Shown: positions 33,813 to 43,210, numbered from the stretch's first letter. The stretch: DNA of 64,000 bases from Nocardia sp. alder85J (GCF_020176955.2 NZ_JAIUCZ020000009.1:62001-126000); one strand, 5' to 3'. Made by a program: numbers and translations. Notes: generated from the letters alone by a model not told the origin.

Positions 33813-34769
33813 ATGACCGACCTGAAGAAGAAACGACGGTGGGGTGTAGCGGTTTTCGGCGCCGCGGTGGCGGCGGCGATCCCGTGGTGCGCTGCGGGCA
33901 GTGCCACGGCCGACCCGCCGCCGACACCGTATCCGGTCCCGTACCACTTCCTTCTCGACGCCGCCACCAGCGCGCTACAGGGTGCCGGCGCCGCGCCACC
34001 GGGAACGAACGACTGGGGGTGCCGGCCGACTCCCGAGCATCCGGAGCCGGTGGTGCTGGTCCACGGTTTCCTGGCCAACCGTACCGACAACTGGCAGACC
34101 TACGGGCCGCTGCTGGCGAACAACGGGTATTGCGTGTTCGCGCTCACCTACGGTAACGACAACGGCGGATCGTCGGCCGGATTCGTCGGCGGGCTGGCCT
34201 CGATGGAAAGCAGTGCGCGTACGCTCGACGCCTTCGTGGATCGGGTTCTGGACGCCACCGGAGCCCGGAAGGTCGACATCGTCGGGCATTCCGAGGGCGC
34301 CACCATGCCGTACTGATACCTCAAGTTCGATCACGGTGCGGCGAAGGTCGCCACGATGGTCGGGCTGGCTCCCTTGGTGCACGGGGTCGGCCCTTCCTTC
34401 GGACTGAACACGGGCTCCGCCGAGGGTCCTGCCGCAGTGGAATTCGGCGCGACATCGGCATTCGTCCAGCAACTCGACGCCGGTGGCATCACGGTTCCCG
34501 ACGTCTCCTACACCCAGATCGTCACCCGCTACGACGAACTGGTGATCCCGTACACCAGTGGCATTGTCGCGGAGCCGAATTCGACCAACTTCACGGTGCA
34601 GGACCAGTGCCCGCAGGATCTGGCCGATCACCTGTCGCTCGCCTCGGATCCCGTCGCGGCCCGCGACGTGCTCAACGCACTGGACCCCGCGCATGCGGAG
34701 CCGGTGCGGTGCTCGGTGGTACTGCCGGCGATCGGGGCCGTGCCCACCGGGTCCGGGGGTTCCTCGTAG
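33813..34769 (+). pseudogene. secreted lipase with an internal stop codon
   Basis: The frame encodes a signal peptide (VAVFGAAVAAAIPWCAAGSA, ending ATA before DPPP), the oxyanion segment VVLVHGFLANRTDNW and the nucleophile elbow IVGHSEGATMPY. TGA at 34314-34316 then interrupts it. The same frame continues YLKFDHGAAKVATMVGLAPL and runs with lipase-like sequence to 34769, ending in SVVLPAIGAVPTGSGGSS. One base change from TGG (Trp) would explain it. The full protein would have 318 residues, normal for actinobacterial secreted class-2-type lipases. So it is a recent nonsense mutant, unless readthrough occurs. Confidence 0.88.
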
Positions 34770-34772
34770 CGT

Positions 34773-35531
34773 TCAGCCGGCCGGTGCGGACCGCTCGTCC
34801 GCGCTGGCGCCGGCCGGGACGCGCAGGACCGCCAGCTGACCCTCGACCAGGGATTCCAGCAGGTCGCCGAGTTCGCCGGCGCGTTGGGCGGCAACCCGGC
34901 ACAGGGTGACCCCGTGGACCAGGGCGGTCGCCTCCTCGTAGGCGACCGCCGGGGCCTCCGGCCAGTCCGGATGCACCGCGCGGGCTTTCAGATGCCACGC
35001 ATGCAGCGAAGCGGTGAAGTCCGCCCGGCATCGGAGATAGCGGTCGACGGCGGCGGGTCCCGCGGACAGGATCTCGAACAGGAAGACCTTCGCGTAGGCG
35101 GCCTCCCGCGCCATGAAGTCGAGGAAAGCGCCGGTGCCCCGCCGTATCTGCTCCACCGGACCGGCCCCGGCGGCCTGCGCGGTGACCGCCGCGATCGTGG
35201 TGTCCCGGAGCACCGCGATCCGGCCGTACTCGTAGGCCTCGACGAAGCAGGATTGTTTGTCCGCGAAGTGTTCGTAGAACGTCTTCTTCGACACCCCGGC
35301 CCGCTCGGCGATCGCGGCGATCGTCGCCTGCCCGTAGCCGTGATCGGTCACGGCCATCAGCACACCGTGCCGCAGCCGTTGCAACTGCGACGCCTCGACC
35401 AGTTGCCGCGGAAGACCCGTGTAACCACTGGGGAGAGAACGGATCTCCGCCTCGAAGATCGAGGGCCGGTCTCCCGTTCCGGAACGAACCACCTCTGGAT
35501 CATAGGCAGTGAACTGCGCCGAATCATCCAC
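34773..35531 (-). CDS. TetR-family regulator
   Basis: A 252-residue regulator with the helix-turn-helix at about residues 50-95 (HGVLMAVTDHGYGQATIAAI, AERAGVSKKTFYEHFADKQS) and a helical ligand domain. The first 45 residues form an unusually long N-terminal arm. The gene converges on the broken lipase with only 3 bp between their stops. Upstream, towards the divergent PucR-type gene, lies the palindrome CTTGT-N7-ACAAG, a likely operator that could control both. Ligand unknown. Confidence 0.9.
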   Translation of the reverse strand: MDDSAQFTAYDPEVVRSGTGDRPSIFEAEIRSLPSGYTGLPRQLVEASQLQRLRHGVLMAVTDHGYGQATIAAIAERAGVSKKTFYEHFADKQSCFVEAYEYGRIAVLRDTTIAAVTAQAAGAGPVEQIRRGTGAFLDFMAREAAYAKVFLFEILSAGPAAVDRYLRCRADFTASLHAWHLKARAVHPDWPEAPAVAYEEATALVHGVTLCRVAAQRAGELGDLLESLVEGQLAVLRVPAGASADERSAPAG

Positions 35532-35554
35532 GGACCGGCCGGTAACCGTGCGAC

Positions 35555-35571
35555 CTTGTTGTTACCACAAG
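35555..35571. promoter_or_regulatory. CTTGT-N7-ACAAG palindrome between divergent regulators
   Basis: Five-base arms at 35555-35559 and 35567-35571, located 24 bp upstream of the TetR start and about 60 bp upstream of the PucR-type start. Size and place suit a TetR operator. Confidence 0.5.
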
Positions 35572-35631
35572 TAAACACTACGGTTTCGGCTGGAAACCAT
35601 GCAGTTTTCGGCAGAAGTGGTGAGGTGACCG

Positions 35632-36834
35632 ATGGTCGTGGCGCAGAGATCACCGGCTGCCGGGCGCGGCCGCGACAAGGCGGTGCGGGCAGGTGCACCG
35701 GGACGAAACCGGAAGCCGCTCATCGATGCCCGCGCGCTCGCCGCGGTGGTGGCGCAGCGCCTGATCACGGCCCACGGCGGCGACCACCGCTACGACGAGG
35801 AGATCCGGCGCGCGGTCGCCGCCTGCCTCGAGGTCGCCGCGGCGGTCCTCGACGGCAGGGACCACGCGGATCGGGTCACCGCGATCGAGCAGTGCGCGGC
35901 GCGGTGTGCGCACAACGAGATTCCGCTGCCGGTCGTCGTGCGCTGCGTGCACACGGGCATGCAGGTCGTCCTCGACGAAATCGGCCGCGCCGACCACCCG
36001 GTACCCCAGCAGACGTTCCGATCCCTGTTCGCCGCGAGGACCATCATCGCCGCGGCCGTCTCCCGCGCGTACCTGCGGTCGGTGTCGGGTGCCGCCACCG
36101 ACCGCACCCGGGCGGTGCACGCGGTCGCGGCGGCACTGCTGGCCGGCCGCAATCCGGCGGTGCTGGCCCGAGCGGGCAATATCGCTCTGGCCGAGACCTA
36201 TTGGGTCTTCGCGGTGCGGTTCAGCAGGCCGCTGGGCAATCGCGCGGAGATCACGCACTGGTGGGATCTGGCCCGCGCCGGGCTGACCGAGTACTCGACC
36301 GCCGTCCTCGCCCTGGCCGGGCTGCGGGGCGCGACGGTGCTGGTGCCCGTCACGGACCTGAGTGACGCCGATACCGGGAAGGCCGCCGCGATCCTGTCCG
36401 GCGCACTGCGTCAGGACAGCCACATCGTCGTCGTGCACGGCGAGGTGGCCCGGCTCCCGCAAGCGGTGCGCCTGGCACACGAACTGGTCGCCTTCACCCG
36501 GCAGCACCGCCTGCCCGCCCGGCTGTACTGCCTCGCCGATCTCGTGATCGAACATCAGCTCGCCCGTCCCGGTATCGCACTGGACCTCCTGGCCGCGGCC
36601 GTCGCGCCACTGGTGAGCGCTCCGAACCTGCTGGACACCTTGCGCATTCACCTCGCCACCGACCTCAACCGGCGGCGGACCGCTCGCGAGCTGTATGTCC
36701 ACGTCAACACTGTCGACTACCGCATCAAGCGGATACAGGAACTGACCGGTCTCGACGTTCGCAGACCCGACGACCGGTTCCGGCTCCGCGCGGGCCTCAT
36801 CGCCCACGACAGCAACAGCATTCGACACCGGTAG
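35632..36834 (+). CDS. PucR/CdaR-type transcriptional regulator
   Basis: A 400-residue protein whose last 60 residues are a PucR C-terminal helix-turn-helix: LLDTLRIHLATDLNRRRTAR, then ELYVHVNTVDYRIKRIQELT. The middle part resembles the GGDEF-like region found in CdaR/PucR proteins, and the N-terminal 150 residues are helical, with no recognised sensory domain. Family members usually activate a neighbouring catabolic or export gene; here the only neighbours are the divergent TetR gene and pseudogenes, so the target may be distant or lost. The ATG at 35632 follows GAGGTGA. Confidence 0.88.
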   Translation: MVVAQRSPAAGRGRDKAVRAGAPGRNRKPLIDARALAAVVAQRLITAHGGDHRYDEEIRRAVAACLEVAAAVLDGRDHADRVTAIEQCAARCAHNEIPLPVVVRCVHTGMQVVLDEIGRADHPVPQQTFRSLFAARTIIAAAVSRAYLRSVSGAATDRTRAVHAVAAALLAGRNPAVLARAGNIALAETYWVFAVRFSRPLGNRAEITHWWDLARAGLTEYSTAVLALAGLRGATVLVPVTDLSDADTGKAAAILSGALRQDSHIVVVHGEVARLPQAVRLAHELVAFTRQHRLPARLYCLADLVIEHQLARPGIALDLLAAAVAPLVSAPNLLDTLRIHLATDLNRRRTARELYVHVNTVDYRIKRIQELTGLDVRRPDDRFRLRAGLIAHDSNSIRHR

Positions 36835-36866
36835 GAGCCGCCGCTCGGGTGCCGGGTGTCGCCACG

Positions 36867-36884
36867 CCGCGCGCCGGCGCGCGG
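36867..36884. terminator. 18-bp GC palindrome after the PucR-type gene
   Basis: A perfect self-complementary 18-base stretch (CCGCGCGCC and its complement) 33 bp after the stop. It could fold as a short-looped hairpin and act as terminator. No T-run follows. Confidence 0.4.
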
Positions 36885-37029
36885 TCAGCCGATGGCGCCG
36901 GTCTGCGCTGTCGGTGACGCGGCGAAACGGCTACGAGGTGCTGGGCAGGCTCAACGGCTCGGCGTGAGCGGTGGCGCAGGTCGACCGGGCCGCGGAGGAC
37001 ACGATGGCACCTCCGGCGACGTGCCCGGC

Positions 37030-37640
37030 TCAGCTCCGGTGGATCGGCAGGATCACCGCCGAGGGCCGGGCCGGGTCGTGGTGGACGGTCTGTTCGGCCG
37101 CGCGCAATTGTGTTGCGCTGCCGCGTGGTTCGCCGGTACCCGGGTTGCGGTTGTAGCGCGGGAAGGCGCCACTGGAGACCTGGACGCGGATGCGGTGGCC
37201 CGCCTCGAATCGGTGGGCGGTGGCGAACAGGGTCACGGTCGCGCGGGTGTCGTGGTCGGCGTCGGTGACGCCGACCAGGCCGTCGGTGACATTGAAGGAA
37301 CGACCGTCGGCCCGCACATCACAGACCCGCACGAACACGTCCGCGTGGGCGAGGCTGGAGCGGAACCAGATCTCCGCTCCGACCTCGCCGATGATCTCGA
37401 CGGCCTGTTCCAGCGGTGGTGTCGGGTAGGTCAGCACATCGGGGCGAGCCTCGAGTGCGGTGTTGTCGACGCTGCCGGTGTTGAACTGGAACCGCGAGCC
37501 GCCGACGGCCGGGGTGGGATCGGCCGGGTCGTACCGGTAGTTGTCCGGGGCCGACTCGCCCGGGACCTCGGTCGCCAAGCCGCCGCCGGGTTGCAGGTAG
37601 AACTCGCGGAGGTGGCGGAATTCCGGGCCGAATTCCTCGC
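37030..37640 (-). pseudogene. C-terminal fragment of a CocE/NonD-type hydrolase
   Basis: About 200 residues match only the jelly-roll C-terminal domain of X-Pro dipeptidyl-peptidase/CocE-type esterases: REFYLQPGGGLATEVPGES, YDPADPTPAVGG, DVLTYPTPPLEQAVEIIGEV and HRFEAGHRIRVQVSSGAFPR. The alpha/beta-hydrolase core with its nucleophile Ser is absent, and no start codon suits it upstream. The junction is near 37610-37640. On the other strand beyond it, a short stretch resembles the N-terminus of an acyl-CoA dehydrogenase. Confidence 0.8.
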
Positions 37641-37742
37641 ATTCCTGGACGAATACGCACCCGCCGGCCGGGCCGCGACGGTGCTACAGCAGTACGGCCA
37701 TCGCGAGGAACTGGCTCGCCGGTGACGGCCGGACCGCCGGGG

Positions 37743-38159
37743 CTATGAACGGGTCTGTGCCGCAGTCATATCCGTTCGCAGCCGGGTGAGTTTCTGCTGC
37801 TCGATCAGCCAGTGGTCACCGATCTTGCGGTACGACTCGTGGTAGTGGCCGTAGCCGCGGAGTTCGGTGCCGTCGGGCCAGCGCAGGTTGTCCTCCATCG
37901 CCCAGATGCCGCGGGCGGTGGTCGGGGAGGTCAGCTCGATCTCGGGGGTGTGGCCGTGGTGCACGGTGATGACGCCGTCCAGCGCCGCGGTCAGGAAGGT
38001 CATGAATTCGTCGGCGCCGGTGACGGTCGGGCCGCCGGATTCGGTGGTGTCGATGACGACGTCGTCGGTGAACACCGTGCGCATACCGGCCCAGTCCTTG
38101 GTGTCCATGAGACGGAAGTAGCGGGCCTTCAGCTGGCGGATCGCCTCGTAATCATCCAT
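37743..38159 (-). CDS. SnoaL/NTF2-like protein
   Basis: A 138-residue cone-shaped NTF2-fold protein of the SnoaL-like group: IRQLKARYFRLMDTKDWAGM at the start, then FTDDVVIDTT, VHHGHTPEIELTSPTTARG and GHYHESYRKIGDHWLIEQQ. Members act as cyclases, isomerases, dehydratases or simply bind small molecules; conserved His and Asp line the pocket here. It lies 45 bp after an SDR gene on the same strand, and the two probably form an operon controlled by the divergent IclR-type gene. Confidence 0.9.
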   Translation of the reverse strand: MDDYEAIRQLKARYFRLMDTKDWAGMRTVFTDDVVIDTTESGGPTVTGADEFMTFLTAALDGVITVHHGHTPEIELTSPTTARGIWAMEDNLRWPDGTELRGYGHYHESYRKIGDHWLIEQQKLTRLRTDMTAAQTRS

Positions 38160-38204
38160 GTTCGTTCCATTCCGGGGTGTGCGGTGGCAGGGTTATCGCC
38201 TGGA

Positions 38205-39071
38205 TCAGGCGGTGGATGTCCGGGTGAAGGCGCGCCGGGCCGCGTCCGCCAGCAATGCCGATCGTTCCCGCACGGCGGGCTCGAGATCGCCGTGGGTGAC
38301 GATGTAGCGGGTTCCGGCGAGCACCTCGTCGGCGACATTGGACGCGGCCTCGTCCGGGGAGACGGGTGCCTGCACCATCCCCGGATTGGAGGCCGCCATG
38401 GCTTCGAAGTCGGCGGCGTCGCCGATCGGGCGCCGCAACTCCGCCGGTTGCACGACGGCGCTCGACTCCAGGTGTCTCGACAGCATTCCCGACGGGAAGA
38501 TCACCGACACCGCAACCTGATCCCGCAGTTCCAGGCGCAAGGTCTCGGCCAGGCCCCATACCGCGAACTTCCCGGCCTGGTACACGCCCATCCGGCTGGC
38601 GGGATCCAGGACCGACGACGAGGTGGTGAAGGCCAACCGGCCTTTCGGCGCCGCGCGCAGTAACGGCAGGAATGCCCGCGCGGTCCGGGCGGCGCCGATG
38701 ACGTTCAGGTCGAGTACCCACTGCCATTCCCGGTCGGTGAGTCGTTCGACGGCGCCGAACAATTGGACTCCGACATTGGAGACGACGAGGTCGGCGCGCC
38801 CGTACCGGTCGGCGACGGCCGTGGCGGCGGCATCGACGGAAGCCGAACTCGCGGCATCCGTCTCGACCGCGCTCACGGCGACGCCGTGCCGGGCGGACAG
38901 CGTTCCGGCCTCGGTGACGGCGCGGTCGTGATCGATGTCCAGCAGCGCGACCCGCATCCCTCGCCGTGCGCACTGATCGGCCAGCGCGAGCCCGAAACCC
39001 GAAGCGCCGCCGGTGATCACGGCGACCTCGGTGTCCGGGCCGCCTGCCGGCGGGGGAGTCTGTGCCGCCAT
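38205..39071 (-). CDS. SDR family oxidoreductase
   Basis: A 288-residue classical SDR: ITGGASGFG at the cofactor site, SNVG in place of NNAG, catalytic YQAGK, and a FPSGMLSRHL substrate loop. The ATG at 39071 is preceded by AGGAGCACATCG, a good ribosome site. The enzyme is likely an alcohol dehydrogenase or ketoreductase working with the SnoaL-like protein encoded next. A perfect 25-bp palindrome 75 bp upstream probably mediates control by the divergent IclR-family regulator. Confidence 0.9.
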   Translation of the reverse strand: MAAQTPPPAGGPDTEVAVITGGASGFGLALADQCARRGMRVALLDIDHDRAVTEAGTLSARHGVAVSAVETDAASSASVDAAATAVADRYGRADLVVSNVGVQLFGAVERLTDREWQWVLDLNVIGAARTARAFLPLLRAAPKGRLAFTTSSSVLDPASRMGVYQAGKFAVWGLAETLRLELRDQVAVSVIFPSGMLSRHLESSAVVQPAELRRPIGDAADFEAMAASNPGMVQAPVSPDEAASNVADEVLAGTRYIVTHGDLEPAVRERSALLADAARRAFTRTSTA

Positions 39072-39146
39072 CGATGTGCTCCTAACGTCGGTGTGGTCGG
39101 TGATCCGGATGCCCCGGGGCACCCGGCCGCGCCATCCTGTGTTTGA

Positions 39147-39171
39147 ATATTCGAACTCATAGTTCGAATAT
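39147..39171. promoter_or_regulatory. 25-bp palindrome between SDR and IclR genes
   Basis: Arms of 11 bp (ATATTCGAACT and its complement) around a CAT centre. It sits in the divergent promoter region and is AT-rich within GC-rich surroundings. A likely operator for the IclR regulator at 39308. Confidence 0.8.
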
Positions 39172-39307
39172 GCGAAATATAGTGATGCGGGACACTCGAC
39201 GTCAAGACCGCCGTCATCGGTACGCCGGTGACGGTGTCGCCCACGCCGATGCGTACCGGGCCGACGTAACCTCGTCAGGCCGAGACCTCTTCGCCCCAGG
39301 AGCCGCC

Positions 39308-40153
39308 GTGACTGCTTCCTCGCCGCCGACCCGGCGCGTGGTCGAGGTCGTCGAATTGCTGGTCGAACGCCACACCCGGCCCACCCGGCTCAGCGATGTC
39401 GTCTCGGCGCTGGGGATCAACAAGGCGACCGCATCCGCGGTCCTGGCCGAATTGTGCGACTCCGGATGGATCGCCCGTGACCCGGCCGACAAGACCTTCA
39501 CCATCGGCGACGGCCTGACCCGCGTGGCGCGCCGACTCGACCCTTCCGCCACCCTCACCCGCGCCGCCCGCGCGGCAGCGACCGCCGCCCGCGACACCGG
39601 TTACGCCGCCTCGGTTTCCGAACGTGACGGCGACGAACTCGTCATCACCGCCTTCGTGCCGGGCCACGACCACCCTTGGCACGCCTCGGCCGGCGACCGG
39701 GTCCCGTTCGCAGCCCCGTACGGACCCGCCTACGCCGCCTGGGAATCCGACGCCGAACGCCGATCCTGGACAGCCCGCAGCGGTATCGACAGCGCCACGT
39801 TCGCCGCGACCGTCGAGCAGCAACTCGATCAGACCCGCGCCGCCGGATTCAGCGTCGAACAGACCAGCCCCGAAGCCCTCGCGGCGATACCGTTCATGAC
39901 CAAACTCCACACGGCGCTCTCACCCACCATGCGCGAACACCTCAACGAGGTCCTCGTCGAACTCGTGCGCGCCACCCCCGGCGACACCACCGAGCCGCGC
40001 GACCAGTACGTCGCCGTCGTCGCGGCCCCGATCTTCGACAGCCGAGGCCGCGTCGCCTACAACCTGTGCCTGCACCCCTTCACCACACTGACCGCGCCCC
40101 GCATCGCCGAACTCGGCCGGCACCTGCGCGCCACCGCCGACACCCTCACCTGA
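39308..40153 (+). CDS. IclR-family regulator
   Basis: A 281-residue protein with an N-terminal winged helix (RVVEVVELLVERHTRPTRLS, ALGINKATASAVLAELCDSG) and a C-terminal ligand-binding domain (GYAASVSERDGDELVITAFV, AAPYGPAYAAWESD, VVAAPIFDSRGRVAYNL). IclR proteins usually govern a linked catabolic operon through an aromatic or organic-acid ligand. Here the divergent SDR/SnoaL pair is the natural target. The GTG at 39308 is chosen because AGGAG lies six bases before it; upstream in-frame starts lack such a site. Confidence 0.88.
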   Translation: MTASSPPTRRVVEVVELLVERHTRPTRLSDVVSALGINKATASAVLAELCDSGWIARDPADKTFTIGDGLTRVARRLDPSATLTRAARAAATAARDTGYAASVSERDGDELVITAFVPGHDHPWHASAGDRVPFAAPYGPAYAAWESDAERRSWTARSGIDSATFAATVEQQLDQTRAAGFSVEQTSPEALAAIPFMTKLHTALSPTMREHLNEVLVELVRATPGDTTEPRDQYVAVVAAPIFDSRGRVAYNLCLHPFTTLTAPRIAELGRHLRATADTLT

Positions 40154-40548
40154 CCGGTGGCGGCGCGATTCGACGTGCAGCCATCGTCACGCTCGCAGTA
40201 TCGTCGCGGCGACGATGATGTCCACCACCGCCGCTCACGCCGAACGGTGACCAGAACCGTCTGCATCGAGGGCCACGGGTGGGTGGTCGAGAACCCTATC
40301 TTCCCGCATCGGTGTGTGGGCGGACGGTGGGACGGTCGGGACGAGCAGCCGGTCCGACCCGCTCGTCGTCACCGTCGCGCGCAACGATCCGAACTATCAG
40401 AGCTGAATTCCCGAACGCCCGGCCCGGCTGTCGAAGCCGTCCGGGCCGGCATTGCCCTTGCCTCTCACCGGGTTACCGGCCGCCGGCGAGCCGGGCCGTC
40501 TTCGGCGTGGAATTCCTCGCCGATCTGTGAACGGGACCGATCAGCGAC
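40154..40548. other. intergenic region without a convincing gene
   Basis: Some 395 bp between convergent genes. Open frames run through it but resemble nothing. GC-rich inverted segments around 40418-40455 (GCCCGG and CCGGGC arms) might fold and help termination. Otherwise I see nothing specific. Confidence 0.5.
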
Positions 40549-41727
40549 TCAGCGCAGGGTGACGTGGGTTGGGAGAGTGGCGAAGCCGCGGTTGTTCGAG
40601 GAGTGGATCCGCTTGGCGTTGCCGGTATCGATCTCGTAGTCGGCGACGGTGTCGATGATCGCGCCCAGGGCCACGCGCAGTTCCAGCCTGCCGAGGTTCG
40701 CGCCGAGGCAATGATGGCGGCCGGTGCCGAAGGCGAGGGAGGCGCTGGTGTCGCGGTCCAGGTCGAAGGTGTCCGGCTTCTCGAAGACCTCGGGGTCGCG
40801 GTTCGCGGAGCCGGAGATCAGGACGATCCGCTGTCCGGCGGGGATCTGCACCCCGTGCAGCTCGACCGGCTCGGTGGTGGTGCGGAGCTGGGTCTGGGAC
40901 GGGGGATCGAACCGCATCGTTTCGCTGATCCAGTCGTCGATCCGCCCGTCGAAGGCGGCGCGGCGCTGGTCGGGGAACTGCGCTGCCGCGTTCCAGGCGT
41001 TGCCGAGGGTCAGCATCGTCGTCTCGATGCCCGCTCCGACCAGCAGAATGAGCACTCCGACAATCTCTTCGGGGGTGAGCCGGTCGTCGCCGTCGGCCGC
41101 GTCCAGCAGCGCCGACAGCAGATCGTCGCGGCGGTCCTTGTAGCGTTCGGTGGTCAGCTCGGTGTAATAGCCGATCAGGGCGCCGATCGCCTGCACCGCT
41201 TCGGGCCGCAGGTCGGGGGACTCCTCGTCGGAGTACATGATCTCCATGCCGAGGGCGCGGATCATGGCGCGGTCCGCTTCGGGGACGCCGACCAGTTCCG
41301 AGATGACATCCGTCGGGAACGGCCCGGCGAAATCGGCCATCAGGTCGAAACTTCCGGCCTCGAGCAACGGCTCCAGTACGGTGCGGGCCATCCGGTGCAG
41401 GCGGGGTTCCAGCGCCTGCACCCGATGTGCGGTGAAGGCGCGCGCCACCAGTCCGCGCATGCGCGTGTGCTTGGGCGGGTCCATGGCGACGAAGGAGAAG
41501 AACTGCTCGGCTTGCGGGCCCCAGAACGCCGGTTCCAGCCGCAGCCCGTTCGCACTGGAGAACCGGTCGGAATCCCGCAGCGCCGCAAGCACATCGGCGT
41601 GCCGTGACAGTGCCCAGAAGTCGTCGGTGTCGTTGCGGAACACCGGCGCCTGCTCCCGCAGCCGCGCGTAGTAGGGGTACGGGTCGGCCTGTACGTCGAA
41701 GTCGTAGGGACTGTAACGCGTTTGCAT
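40549..41727 (-). CDS. cytochrome P450
   Basis: A 392-residue bacterial class I P450. The oxygen-binding I-helix is LLVGAGIETTML, the K-helix ExxR is ETMR, and the haem loop FGTGRHHCLGANLGRLE carries the proximal Cys. No membrane anchor is present, so it is soluble. No ferredoxin or reductase gene adjoins it, and it must use partners from elsewhere. The ATG at 41727 (MQTRYSPYDF) follows AAAGG. A SAM-dependent methyltransferase gene on the same strand ends 120 bp upstream. The substrate cannot be inferred. Confidence 0.95.
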   Translation of the reverse strand: MQTRYSPYDFDVQADPYPYYARLREQAPVFRNDTDDFWALSRHADVLAALRDSDRFSSANGLRLEPAFWGPQAEQFFSFVAMDPPKHTRMRGLVARAFTAHRVQALEPRLHRMARTVLEPLLEAGSFDLMADFAGPFPTDVISELVGVPEADRAMIRALGMEIMYSDEESPDLRPEAVQAIGALIGYYTELTTERYKDRRDDLLSALLDAADGDDRLTPEEIVGVLILLVGAGIETTMLTLGNAWNAAAQFPDQRRAAFDGRIDDWISETMRFDPPSQTQLRTTTEPVELHGVQIPAGQRIVLISGSANRDPEVFEKPDTFDLDRDTSASLAFGTGRHHCLGANLGRLELRVALGAIIDTVADYEIDTGNAKRIHSSNNRGFATLPTHVTLR

Positions 41728-41847
41728 GCAGAACCTTTCGAGACGCCGCCACACCACGGGTCGCCGTGGGTCCGATGTGGACGACCCTAGACCAGAATCG
41801 CCGCGCGGGCGGCCCGTGGTGCGAGAGTCCGTGCCGGGCAGAGAGTT

Positions 41848-42660
41848 TCAGGGTTTACGCGCGACCGCACCCAGCATGGACACCGCCTCCGGCCGCGGAT
41901 GCGCGCTCCAGGCCTCCGGCCGCCACGACAGGATCGAGCCGATTCCCGGTGGCAGCAACTCCATACCGTCGAAGAAGCGGCCGAATTCGGCGGTGGATCG
42001 CAATCGGAACGGAATGCCGCTGCGCTGGTTGGCCGCTTCGCTCTCGGCCAGATCCTCCGCGGTGAGGTGATCGCTGGTGGCATGGGAGATGACGAGATAA
42101 CTGCCCGGCGCCAGCGCGTCGCACAACTGGCGCACCAGATCGTAGGGGCGCTGATCGTCGGTGATGAAGTGCAGGACGGCGACGAGCATCAGCGCCACCG
42201 GCCGGCTCGAATCCAGCACCGTCCGCACCTCCGGATCGGCCAGGATGGCCGCCGGATCGCGGAGGTCGGCCTGCAGATAGGCGGTGCGTCCACCGGGGCT
42301 GCTGTGCAGCAACGTCTTCGCGTGGATCGCCACGATCGGATCGTTGTCGACGTACACGACCCGCGATTCCGGAGCGATGTCCTGCGCGATCTCGTGCACA
42401 TTGCCCGCGGTGGGCAGCCCGGCGCCGATGTCGAGGTACTGCCGGACCCCTTCGTCGCGGGCCAGATAGGCGACCACCCGCCGCAGGAACGCCCGATTCG
42501 CCACCGCCGAACACTGCACGGGCGGATATCCCTCCGTCACCAGCCGCGCCGATACCCGGTCGGCCTCGAAATTGTCCTTGCCGCCCAGCCAGTAATCGTA
42601 ACGCCGAGCCGGATGCGGCTTGGAGACATCGATACCCGGCGGCGGCTGCTCGGATTCCAC
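41848..42660 (-). CDS. SAM-dependent methyltransferase, SAV2177 family (DUF574)
   Basis: A 270-residue protein of the actinobacterial SAV2177/DUF574 family: PHPARRYDYWLGGKDNFEAD at the start, QYLDIGAGLPTAGNVHE for SAM binding, VVYVDNDPIV and VLHFITDDQRP. These proteins have a Rossmann methyltransferase fold and are numerous in Nocardia and Streptomyces; substrates are generally unknown. The GTG at 42660 is preferred because AAAGGGG precedes it and the length then equals the family norm. Confidence 0.93.
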   Translation of the reverse strand: MESEQPPPGIDVSKPHPARRYDYWLGGKDNFEADRVSARLVTEGYPPVQCSAVANRAFLRRVVAYLARDEGVRQYLDIGAGLPTAGNVHEIAQDIAPESRVVYVDNDPIVAIHAKTLLHSSPGGRTAYLQADLRDPAAILADPEVRTVLDSSRPVALMLVAVLHFITDDQRPYDLVRQLCDALAPGSYLVISHATSDHLTAEDLAESEAANQRSGIPFRLRSTAEFGRFFDGMELLPPGIGSILSWRPEAWSAHPRPEAVSMLGAVARKP

Positions 42661-42949
42661 AGGTATTCCCCTTTCCTCCCGGCGACCGGCCGTTCCCGAC
42701 CCTGCCATCCGGACAGCACGAGCGGCGACCCGGCACGGGTTCGCCACCTGCACTCCGGCCCGAACCACTTGCGCAGCAATCAACTTGGCCGCCCCGAGCC
42801 ATCGGCGTCATCGAGAGCCTACTCGCTCGCCGCGCCGCGTGGTCGTAGCGGACGCCGAACTGTTCGCCGGGCGACCGTGATCCGCCGGCCTTGTAACCCA
42901 CCTCCGTAGCTATTGGTGTGTGTATCAACAGGATTCGAAGGAGGTTCCC

Positions 42950-43210
42950 GTGAGGATGAAGACGAGGATCGCGATTGTCGCCGGACTCGCCGTGATCGGG
43001 GTGCCGGGCATCGCCTCGGCGGCGCCCGGCGATGCCGGGACCGGTTCGGCGTGTGCGCCGGTGATGGCGCCGCAGGACAAGCCGGCCGATCACGGGGCCA
43101 CCGGTGCGGACGCGGGGGTGCCGCCGCGCCGGCGGTCCGCGTACGAGACGCCCGAGGGCAGTCAGGAGATGTTCGACACCGCCGTACAGGGCTCCGCATC
43201 CGGTCTCTGA
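42950..43210 (+). CDS. small secreted protein
   Basis: An 86-residue precursor. After GTG (with AAGGAGG upstream) the product begins MRMKTRIAIVAGLAVIGVPG and IASA, a good signal peptide with predicted cleavage before APGD. The mature 62 residues are Pro/Gly/Ala-rich, with one Cys and a basic RRR patch, probably unstructured. No family is recognised. The neighbouring genes are unrelated and point away or are separate, so it is likely monocistronic. Confidence 0.72.
   Translation: MRMKTRIAIVAGLAVIGVPGIASAAPGDAGTGSACAPVMAPQDKPADHGATGADAGVPPRRRSAYETPEGSQEMFDTAVQGSASGL

Noticed and set aside
34314..34316. TGA in the lipase read as selenocysteine
   Set aside because: Secreted lipases of this type have no selenocysteine, the position is not catalytic, and no SECIS-like hairpin was evident after it.
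40157..40639. Plus-strand frame in the gap before the P450 gene
   Set aside because: It overlaps the end of the P450 gene in antisense and resembles nothing.
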